Shown: positions 28,542 through 35,465 of the stretch, one piece after another
How positions within the stretch are numbered: position 1 is the first letter of the stretch
How the letters are laid out: every line of letters begins with the position of its first letter
Source: Alphaproteobacteria bacterium
GTDB lineage: Bacteria > Pseudomonadota > Alphaproteobacteria > Reyranellales > Reyranellaceae
Assembly: GCA_019635875.1 (NCBI GenBank)
Contig: JAHBYP010000001.1
Location: forward strand, 868,001-932,000
Direction of reading: 5' to 3'
Length of the DNA: 64,000 nt
Notes under the pieces: generated by a model
Told to the model about the DNA's origin: nothing
Databases searched by the model: none
The model's input: the letters and a program-made list of their open reading frames with translations, nothing else
Translations under genes and position numbers: made by a program

Positions 28542-29440
28542 CGCTCGCCGGCCAGCGCGCGTCGCGGTCGCGTCGGCCCGCGCCAGCCCTCGGGCTTGCG
28601 CGGCGGCGCAGGCGGCTCGCCTTCCTTCGACGGCTTGTGCCGGCCATAGGCGTGCGGCCGGGGGGCGGGGCGGGCCCAGCCGGGCTTGCGGCCGTCGGCA
28701 TCGTAGCCCTCGGCGCCCATCACCAGATCGACCTGCCGGGCGCTGGCCTCGACCACCTCGCCCTCGGGCAGGGCCTCGAGGTTGAAGGGCCCGTAGCCGA
28801 TGCGGATCAGCCGGTTCACCACCAGGCCGAGATGCTCCATCACCCGGCGCACCTCGCGATTCTTGCCCTCGCGCAGGGTGACGACGATCCAGTTGTTGCT
28901 GCGCTGCTGGCGTTCGAGGCGCGCACGGATCGGGCCATAGCGCACGCCGTCGACGGAGAGGCCTTCGGCCAGGCGGTCGAGCATCGCCTGGTCGACCCGG
29001 CCGTGCGCGCGCACCCGATAGCGCCGGTCGAAGCCGGTCGCCGGCAGCTCCATGCGCCGCGCCAGCGCCCCGTCATTGGTCAGCAGCAGCAGGCCCTCGG
29101 AGGCGATGTCGAGGCGGCCGATCGAGACCACCCTGGGCATGTCGTGCGGCAGATTGTCGAACACCGTCGGCCGGCCCTCGGGATCGCGCGCCGTCACCAC
29201 CAGGCCAGGCGGCTTGTGGAACAGCCAGATGCGCGGGCGCTGCGGTGCGGCCACCGCCTGGCCGTCGACCTCGATGCGGCTGGCCTCGGTCACCAGGGTC
29301 GCGGGGGTCTGCAGAGTCACCCCGTCGACCTTGACCCGGCCCTGCTCGATCAGCCGCTCGGCCTCGCGGCGCGAACAAACGCCAGCGCGCGCCAGGCGCT
29401 TGGCGATGCGTTCGCCTGAAGTCGAATGGGTTTCGGCCAT
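28538..29440 (-). CDS. Pseudouridine synthase, RluB/RsuA family
   Basis: About 300 residues from the ATG giving MAETHSTSGERIAKRLARAGV. The N-terminal S4 RNA-binding domain is ARAGVCSRREAERLIEQGRV. The catalytic motif GRLDIASEGLLLLTNDG carries the aspartate nucleophile, followed by NREVRRVMEHLGL. It most resembles the 23S rRNA enzyme RluB; exact site specificity is not certain. An ATG four codons upstream is an alternative. The C-terminal 60 residues are basic and proline-rich. First gene of the rluB-rsmD operon. Confidence 0.93.
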   Translation of the reverse strand: MAETHSTSGERIAKRLARAGVCSRREAERLIEQGRVKVDGVTLQTPATLVTEASRIEVDGQAVAAPQRPRIWLFHKPPGLVVTARDPEGRPTVFDNLPHDMPRVVSIGRLDIASEGLLLLTNDGALARRMELPATGFDRRYRVRAHGRVDQAMLDRLAEGLSVDGVRYGPIRARLERQQRSNNWIVVTLREGKNREVRRVMEHLGLVVNRLIRIGYGPFNLEALPEGEVVEASARQVDLVMGAEGYDADGRKPGWARPAPRPHAYGRHKPSKEGEPPAPPRKPEGWRGPTRPRRALAGER

Positions 29441-29482
29441 GCGCGGACACATACGCTGCGCGGCCTGAGAAAGCGAGGGCGG

Positions 29483-30196
29483 TCAGCCGCCGCAGGCTTC
29501 GATGAAGGCGCGGAACAGGCGGCGGTCGCCCTCGGAGATGTGGAACTCCGGGTGCCACTGCACGCCCAGGCAGAAGCGGTAGGCCGGGGCCTCGATGCCT
29601 TCGATCACGCCATCGGGCGAGCGGGCGTTGACCACCACGCCTGCCGGCTCGTCGCGTGCCGCTTGGTGGTGGGCGCTGTTGACCGCCAGCGTCTCGGTGC
29701 CGACGATGGCGTGCAGCCTGGTGCCCCTGGCCACCGCGACGTCGTGGCCGGGCTCGTCGCGCGGGTTGGGCTGCTCGTGGGCGAGCGCGTCGCGGATCGA
29801 GTCGGGGATGTGCTGGATCAGCCGGCCGCCCAGCGCCACGTGCAGCAGCTGCTGGCCGCCGCAGATGCCCAGCACCGGCATGTCGCGGGCGAGCGCGCCC
29901 CGCGTCATGGCCATCTCGAAGGCGGTGCGGCGGTCCTTGGTGACCACCGTGTCGTGGCGGTCGGCGTCGCCGTAGAGCGAGGGATCGACGTCGAAGGCGC
30001 CGCCGGTCACCACCAGCCCGTCGATGGTATCGAGGTAGGCGGCCGTGTTCTCCGGCTCGTGCGGCAGGGCGATGGGCAGGCCGCCGGCTTCGATCACCGC
30101 CTCGCAGTAATTCTGACGCAGGGCGTACCAGGGGAACTTCGAGTAGCCGCCGGGCTTCTCGGCATCGAGGGTGACGCCGATGAGGGGTCGTTTCAT
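29483..30196 (-). CDS. Gamma-glutamyl-gamma-aminobutyrate hydrolase (peptidase C26, PuuD-like)
   Basis: About 237 residues from the ATG starting MKRPLIGVTLDAEKPGGYS. It is a class I glutamine-amidotransferase-like hydrolase with the nucleophile in PVLGICGGQQLLHVALGG and the His-Glu pair in VQWHPEFH. Family members cleave gamma-glutamyl amides such as gamma-glutamyl-GABA. An upstream in-frame ATG (30238) adds 14 residues without conserved sequence. It is divergent from queG. Confidence 0.9.
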   Translation of the reverse strand: MKRPLIGVTLDAEKPGGYSKFPWYALRQNYCEAVIEAGGLPIALPHEPENTAAYLDTIDGLVVTGGAFDVDPSLYGDADRHDTVVTKDRRTAFEMAMTRGALARDMPVLGICGGQQLLHVALGGRLIQHIPDSIRDALAHEQPNPRDEPGHDVAVARGTRLHAIVGTETLAVNSAHHQAARDEPAGVVVNARSPDGVIEGIEAPAYRFCLGVQWHPEFHISEGDRRLFRAFIEACGG

Positions 30197-30247
30197 GTCG
30201 CAGAGGATACGCTTGAGGAACGCTTCCGTCATGGGCATCTAGGGACC

Positions 30248-31489
30248 ATGGCCGCCACCCACCCCAGGCCCGGGCTGAAGCAGCGCGCGCCCGCCGATCC
30301 GGCCCTGATCAAGGAGGAGATCCGGGCGGAGGCGCTGCGCCTGGGCTTCGCCGCCGTGGGTTTTGCCGCGGCCGAGGCCCCGGCGCTGCAGCAGGAGCGG
30401 CTGGCGACCTTCGTCGAGCTGCAGCGGCACGGCGACATGGCCTGGATGGCCGAGCACCTCGACCGTCGCGCCGACCCCGGCCAGCTATGGTCCGGCGCCC
30501 GCACCCTGATCTCGCTGGGCTTGAGCTACGCGCCGGCGGGCGATCCGCTGGAGGCGCTGGCCGACAGGTCGCGGCCGGCGATCTCGGTCTATGCCCGCGG
30601 CCGAGATTACCACCTGGTGCTGAAGAGCCGGCTGAAGGCGCTGGGCCTGTGGATGTGGAATCGCTGGGGCCGCGACCTGAAGGTCTTCGTCGATACCGCG
30701 CCGCTGATGGAGAAGCCGGCGGCGATGCGCGCCGGGCTGGGCTGGCAGGGCAAGCACACCAACCTGGTGTCGCGCCGCCACGGCTCGTGGCTGTTCCTCG
30801 GCGAGATCCTGAGCGAGATCGAGCTGCCGCCGGACGAGCCCGAGGCCGATCACTGCGGCACCTGTCGTGCCTGCCTCGATATCTGTCCCACCGACGCATT
30901 CCCCGCGCCGGGCCAGCTCGATGCACGACGCTGCATCTCCTATCTCACCATCGAGCACGCCGGGCCGATCGCGCGCGAGTTCCGCGCCGCCATGGGCAAT
31001 CGCGTCTATGGCTGCGACGACTGCCTTGCCGTCTGCCCGTGGAACAAATTCGCCCAGGCTGCGCACGAGGCGGCGTTCGAGCCGCGTGCGACCGGCACGC
31101 TCGTCGAGCTCTGCGCCATCGACGACGCCACGTTCCGCGCGCGCTTCAGCGGCTCGGCGATCAAGCGCACGGGCCGCGAGCGCTTTGTGCGCAACATCGC
31201 CATCGCGCTGGGCAACAGCGAGGGCGGCGAGGCCGCTGTGGCGGCCGTGACGCGCCTGCTCGACGATCCGAGCGCCACGATCCGCGGCGCGGCGGTGTGG
31301 GCACTGGAGCGCCTGTCGCGCGGGCGCTTCGACGCCGAGCGTGCGGTGCGGTTCTCGGCCGAGAGCGACGAGTCGGTGCGCGCGGAATGGAACGCTGGGG
31401 CGACGTGCGGACGACCGGTATCACCCTGTCATCCCGAGCGCAGCGAGGGATCCAGGGCAGACCTGGATCCCTCGCTGCGCTCGGGATGA
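30248..31489 (+). CDS. queG: Epoxyqueuosine reductase
   Basis: A 413-residue QueG. The cobalamin-binding N-terminal domain begins EEIRAEALRLGFAAVGFA; two [4Fe-4S] clusters are signed by CGTCRACLDICP and CDDCLAVCPW. A HEAT-like C-terminal region follows (FVRNIAIALGNSEGG, IRGAAVWALERL). It reduces epoxyqueuosine to queuosine in tRNA. The final 20 or so residues, CHPERSEGS onward, and the stop codon are encoded by a palindromic repeat (31426-31492), so the native tail was probably replaced when the element landed. Confidence 0.94.
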   Translation: MAATHPRPGLKQRAPADPALIKEEIRAEALRLGFAAVGFAAAEAPALQQERLATFVELQRHGDMAWMAEHLDRRADPGQLWSGARTLISLGLSYAPAGDPLEALADRSRPAISVYARGRDYHLVLKSRLKALGLWMWNRWGRDLKVFVDTAPLMEKPAAMRAGLGWQGKHTNLVSRRHGSWLFLGEILSEIELPPDEPEADHCGTCRACLDICPTDAFPAPGQLDARRCISYLTIEHAGPIAREFRAAMGNRVYGCDDCLAVCPWNKFAQAAHEAAFEPRATGTLVELCAIDDATFRARFSGSAIKRTGRERFVRNIAIALGNSEGGEAAVAAVTRLLDDPSATIRGAAVWALERLSRGRFDAERAVRFSAESDESVRAEWNAGATCGRPVSPCHPERSEGSRADLDPSLRSG

Positions 31490-31492
31490 CAG
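31426..31492. repeat. Perfect 29-bp inverted repeat, family B, copy 1 (encodes the QueG tail)
   Basis: The left arm 31426-31454 and right arm 31464-31492 are exact reverse complements around a 9-base loop. The same core (ATCCCGAGCGCAGCGAGGGA) recurs at 41819 and, degraded, at 52540. The queG stop codon lies in the right arm. On RNA it would form a very stable hairpin and may end transcription between queG and the converging M16 gene. Confidence 0.9.
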
Positions 31493-31519
31493 CTTGCGTT
31501 CGAAGGACGATGCAGCGAG

Positions 31520-32860
31520 CTACTCGGTCGCCGTGAGGCCGACCGGCTGGCCGACGACGACGATGGTCAGCGCGTCATCGCGCAGCAGGCGGCGCGCGAC
31601 GCGGCGCACGTCGTCGGCGCTCACCCTCTCGATGAGCTCCCTGCGCCGCGTCAGGTGGTCGGGCGCCAGATTGTCGGCCTGCATCTGGTGCAGCAGGCCG
31701 GCGATCGCCGCGGTCGAATCGAGCGTCAGGGCCAGCGAACCCACGAGGTATTGCTTGGCTTCCGCCAGCTCGCGCTCGGTGACGCCGTCCCTGGCCATCA
31801 GGTCGAACTGGGCGCGGATGATGGCGATAGACTCCGCGACGCGCTCGTTCATGGTCGCCACCGAGGCGGTGAACACGCCACCCTGGGCGTAGTAGGAGAG
31901 TCGCGAGGAGGCGCCGTAGGCCAGCCCGCGGCGGTCGCGCACCTCGTTCATCAGACGCGAGTTGAAGCCGCCACCGCCCAGCACGTAGTTCATGACGGTC
32001 GCGGCGTACCAGTCGGGATCGTCGCGCTTCATGCCCGGCAAGGACATCAGCGCGATGCTCTGTGGCATCGGACGCTGCACCGTCAGCAGGCGTCCGCCCG
32101 ACCTGGGCGGCGGCGGCGACCAGACCGGCGCCTCGGGCACCGAATCGCCCGGCGGCAGCGCGCCGAAGGCCTGGTCGAGCAACGGGCCGATATCCTGCGC
32201 GTTGGTGTCGCCGACCACGGCGACGATCAGCCTGTTGCGCGTGAGCTGACGCGCCGCCAATGCCTTGAGATCCTCCGGCGTGACCGCCCCGACGCTGGTG
32301 GCGGTGCCGTCGACCTGCCGGCCGTAGGGGTGCTCGCCGAAGGTTGCGCGGTAGAGCGTGCGCGAGGCGATCGAGCCGGGCGATTCCTCGTTGCGGCGCA
32401 GGCCGGAGATGGTGGCGCGGCGCTGCCGCTCGATCGCTTCGGCGTCGAGGCGCGGCTCGGCGAGCGCCAGACGCAGGAGCTCGATCGATTGCGCACGCTG
32501 ATCGCGCAGCATGCGCAGCGAGCCGCCGAAGCGCTCGGCGCCGGCCCAGAATCCCAGACGCGCCGCGGCGTCGTCCTGCAGCGTCTTGAAGGTCGATGCG
32601 TCGTGCGGCCCGGCCCCCTGGTCGAGCACCCTCGACAGCAGCGAGGCGGTGCCCTCCTTGCCCACCGGATCGAGCAGCGCGCCGCCGGCCATCGAGAAGG
32701 TGATCGAGATGATCGGGACGGTGGTGTCCTCGACCAGCCAGTAGCGGATGCCTCCGGGGCTCACCAGCGGCTTGATGTCGATGGCCTGCGCCATGGGCGA
32801 GGCCAGCGCGACGATGGCGGCCAGCAGCCAGGCCAGCCGGGAAGCGAAGCCGCTCATCAT
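31520..32860 (-). CDS. M16 family peptidase-like subunit, without the HxxEH zinc motif
   Basis: A 446-residue protein with a signal peptide (LLAAIVALASPMAQA) and the two-domain insulinase fold, including the C-terminal-domain R-Y-like segment RDRRGLAYGASSRLSYYAQGG. The place where active members carry HxxEH reads GTASLLSRVLDQG, so it is not a protease by itself. Such subunits pair with an active M16 partner as in mitochondrial processing peptidase. That partner is encoded directly upstream and overlaps by 4 bases. Confidence 0.9.
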   Translation of the reverse strand: MMSGFASRLAWLLAAIVALASPMAQAIDIKPLVSPGGIRYWLVEDTTVPIISITFSMAGGALLDPVGKEGTASLLSRVLDQGAGPHDASTFKTLQDDAAARLGFWAGAERFGGSLRMLRDQRAQSIELLRLALAEPRLDAEAIERQRRATISGLRRNEESPGSIASRTLYRATFGEHPYGRQVDGTATSVGAVTPEDLKALAARQLTRNRLIVAVVGDTNAQDIGPLLDQAFGALPPGDSVPEAPVWSPPPPRSGGRLLTVQRPMPQSIALMSLPGMKRDDPDWYAATVMNYVLGGGGFNSRLMNEVRDRRGLAYGASSRLSYYAQGGVFTASVATMNERVAESIAIIRAQFDLMARDGVTERELAEAKQYLVGSLALTLDSTAAIAGLLHQMQADNLAPDHLTRRRELIERVSADDVRRVARRLLRDDALTIVVVGQPVGLTATE

Positions 32861-34221
32861 GTCTCCGCCGGCAGGAGATGGGTGGTTACGGCGCGCGTCG
32901 GCACCAGCACGGCGCGGACAGCCGCTTCGATCTCGGCGGCGGTCACCGCCATGATGCGGTCCGGCCAGGCGATGACGTCTGCTGCCGTGCGGCCGGTGGT
33001 CATCGCCAGGCCGAACAGGCGAGGCCCGGTGGCCAGCGAGTCGCGCGCATAGACCGTCGCGGCGACAAGGCGGCGCTTGGCGCGGACGATCTCATCCTCG
33101 CGGGCGCCGCCCTGCAGGAAGCGGTCGATCTCCTCCGTCATCGCCGCCTCGACCGTCGCGATGTCGCCCTGCGGCGCGGGCGTGGCGCTGAAGCCGAAGC
33201 TCGACAGGCCGAGCGCGCCGGCCGAGTAGCCGGCATAGGCGCCGACGGCGATCTTCTTCTCGACCACCAGCGAGCGGTACAGCCGGCTGATCTGGCTGCC
33301 GCCGATGATCTGTGCCGCAACCTGCAGGGCGTAGGCATGGCGTGTCTCGCCCATGCGGTAGGACGGCGCGAGGAAATCGCGGCCCCATTGCGGCTGGCGC
33401 ACGCGCTGGTCGCGGCGCACCAGCAGGCGCGGCAACTCGCCGGGCTGGTCGGAGCGCACGCGCGGCGCCACCTCGCGCCGCGCGATCGGCCCATAGTGCT
33501 TCTCGGCCAGCCGGCGCACGGCCTCGACCGAGGTATCGCCGGCGACGATGAGGATGGCGTTGTTGGGGGCGTAGAAGCGGCGATAGAAGGCGATCGCCTC
33601 GGCCACGCCCAGCTTGCGGATCTCGTCGGGCCAGCCGGAGACCGGGATGCCGTAGCCGCGGCGGCCGAACATCGCCTCGCGCGCGGCCTCGTCGAGCAGG
33701 GCCGCCGGCGAGTTCTCGATGCGCGAGCGACGCTCCTCGAGCACGACGTCGCGCTCGGGGATGACCTCCTTGTCCGTCAGCACGAGATTGGTCATGCGAT
33801 CGGCTTCCATCTCCATGACCATCTCGAGCCGGTCGGCGGCGACGGTCTGGTGGTAGCCGGTGTAGTCGTGCGAGGTGAAGGCGTTGTCGCGGCCACCGGA
33901 GCGCGCGACGATCTTGGAGAATTCGCCGGGCGGGGTCTTCTGCGTGCCCTTGAACATCAGGTGTTCGAGGAAATGCGCGATGCCTGACTGGCCCGCCGGC
34001 TCGTCGGCGCCACCGACCTCGTACCACACCATGTGCAGCACCACGGGCGCGCGCGCCGAGGGCAGCACCACCACGCGCAGGCCGTTGGCCAGCGAGAACG
34101 TCTCGACGCCGAAGCGGCCGGGATGCGGCAGGGTTGTCGAGCCTTGTGCCGAGGCGAAACGCGGCGCCGCAAGCGCGCCCGCCGCCAGCAAGCCGCCGAG
34201 CGCGGTCCGTCGGGAGATCAT
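32857..34221 (-). CDS. M16 family zinc peptidase (active subunit)
   Basis: A 454-residue insulinase-family peptidase. The inverted zinc motif is HFLEH (H83, E86, H87), with the distal glutamate expected in EMEADRMTNLVL. The N terminus MISRRTALGGLLAAG is Tat-like, so it is likely periplasmic. It is probably a heterodimer with the inactive subunit encoded downstream. The position after lspA and bamF matches the usual alphaproteobacterial gene order. Confidence 0.93.
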   Translation of the reverse strand: MISRRTALGGLLAAGALAAPRFASAQGSTTLPHPGRFGVETFSLANGLRVVVLPSARAPVVLHMVWYEVGGADEPAGQSGIAHFLEHLMFKGTQKTPPGEFSKIVARSGGRDNAFTSHDYTGYHQTVAADRLEMVMEMEADRMTNLVLTDKEVIPERDVVLEERRSRIENSPAALLDEAAREAMFGRRGYGIPVSGWPDEIRKLGVAEAIAFYRRFYAPNNAILIVAGDTSVEAVRRLAEKHYGPIARREVAPRVRSDQPGELPRLLVRRDQRVRQPQWGRDFLAPSYRMGETRHAYALQVAAQIIGGSQISRLYRSLVVEKKIAVGAYAGYSAGALGLSSFGFSATPAPQGDIATVEAAMTEEIDRFLQGGAREDEIVRAKRRLVAATVYARDSLATGPRLFGLAMTTGRTAADVIAWPDRIMAVTAAEIEAAVRAVLVPTRAVTTHLLPAET

Positions 34222-34308
34222 GCGGTCAACTCTAGCGGCAACGACATGGCGACGTCATGGCGAAGTCGATGACAGATGCCCGGTCACGCCGAATTGTGCT
34301 CTTGCTGT

Positions 34309-34333
34309 TACCTTCCCCCTCCGGGGGAAGGTA
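34309..34333 (-). terminator. 11-bp hairpin after the bamF gene (terminator-like)
   Basis: Eleven paired bases (TACCTTCCCCC with its complement) around a 3-base loop, 7 bases after the bamF stop. There is no T-run on the minus strand, so it is not a textbook intrinsic terminator; it might instead stabilise the 3' end or partly separate the M16 genes from ileS-lspA-bamF. Confidence 0.45.
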
Positions 34334-34339
34334 CTGATC

Positions 34340-34927
34340 CTAGAAGATGCCCTCGAAGATGCCGCGCTTGCGCCGCTCGATCTGCGGCGTGGCGCCGCCC
34401 GGATCGGTGCCCTGGGCCTGCGCCGCGCGCAGGCGGGCCTGTTCCCTGACCGGATCGAGGATCACGCCCGGAGGCGGCGTGTCCTGCCAGAAGATCAGCG
34501 CGTCGATCAGCGAGCGGTCGCTGTCGGCCAGGATACGGCTCTCGCGATTGAGCTGGGTTCGAATGTCGCTGCCGCCACTGCCGCCGCCGGCGCGTGCGAG
34601 CAGCTGCGTCTCCGCCGGGCTGCCGGTCGAGGCGACCGGCGCCGGGGCCGGCCGGGCCGCGCCGCCGCGCCCGGCCGTCGCCGTGGGCGCCGGCGCCAGC
34701 ACGGCGCGCGCCTGGGCCTGCGGCGTCTGATCGCCCGGACGCGGCGCGCCGGGCCGCGGCGGGCGCAGATCGGCGTTGGGCGGCATGGTCAGGGGGGTGT
34801 GCGAGACCACCTTGAATTCGTCCGGCGAGACCTTCCTGTTGCCGCCGATGCTATCCATGATGCCGCACGCGCCGAGCGCGGCCATGGCACCAGCCAGGCC
34901 GAGCACCTTCAGGATCTGTCCAATCAT
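34340..34927 (-). CDS. bamF: BamF-like lipoprotein (DUF3035)
   Basis: A 195-residue lipoprotein: MIGQILKVLGLAGAMAALGAC with lipobox ALGAC. It has the DUF3035 core (KVSPDEFKVVSHTPLTMPPNA), a low-complexity Ala/Pro stretch, then SDRSLIDALIFWQ near the C terminus. This family is the BamF subunit of the outer-membrane beta-barrel assembly machine in alphaproteobacteria. It lies just after lspA (19-base gap), which would process its signal peptide. Confidence 0.85.
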   Translation of the reverse strand: MIGQILKVLGLAGAMAALGACGIMDSIGGNRKVSPDEFKVVSHTPLTMPPNADLRPPRPGAPRPGDQTPQAQARAVLAPAPTATAGRGGAARPAPAPVASTGSPAETQLLARAGGGSGGSDIRTQLNRESRILADSDRSLIDALIFWQDTPPPGVILDPVREQARLRAAQAQGTDPGGATPQIERRKRGIFEGIF

Positions 34928-34946
34928 TCCCGTCCTCGTTCGACCG

Positions 34947-35465
34947 TCATCGCTTTTCTTTCGTGACGCCCGGCATCAGGGATTCGGCGAGCAGCGCCAG
35001 CACTCCGATGACGATCGCCGCGTCGGCGACGTTGAACGCCGGCCAGTGCCAGCGCCCGATGTAAAAGTCGGCGAAATCGAACACCGCGCCCCAGCGGGCG
35101 CGATCGACAACATTGCCGATGGCCCCGCCGATGACAAGGCCGATGGCCCACGCGGTCCAGCGGCTGCGTGCCGCACGCAGCCAGAAGAAGAGCGCGATGC
35201 AGATCGCCACGGCGATCGCCGACAGCACCCAGGGAGGCAGGGCGCCGGCGCCGCCCAGCATCCCGAAGCTGATGCCGCGATTCCACACCATCACCAGGTT
35301 GAAGAACCCCGGGATCACCTCGATGACGGGCTGCTTCTGCAGCATGTCCTGCAGCAGCCATTTGCTGGCCTGGTCGGCGACGATGGTGATCGCCGCCAGG
35401 ATCAGGCCCGCCCGCATCAACGTTGGAACGCCCATCGACGAAGGCGGCGGCGGCCGATCGGTCAT
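34947..35465 (-). CDS. lspA: Lipoprotein signal peptidase (signal peptidase II)
   Basis: About 172 residues, overlapping the ileS stop by 4 bases (start 35465). Four membrane segments with the catalytic aspartates in GGAIGNVVDRARWGAVFDF and FNVADAAIV; the first helix motif VADQASKW is typical. It cleaves lipoprotein signal peptides at the lipobox. The ileS-lspA overlap is a classic conserved pair. Confidence 0.95.
   Translation of the reverse strand: MTDRPPPPSSMGVPTLMRAGLILAAITIVADQASKWLLQDMLQKQPVIEVIPGFFNLVMVWNRGISFGMLGGAGALPPWVLSAIAVAICIALFFWLRAARSRWTAWAIGLVIGGAIGNVVDRARWGAVFDFADFYIGRWHWPAFNVADAAIVIGVLALLAESLMPGVTKEKR

Noticed and set aside
31426..31492. An intrinsic terminator rather than a repeat
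   Set aside because: The hairpin may terminate, but the same arms recur elsewhere and inside coding sequence, so it is first a repeat.
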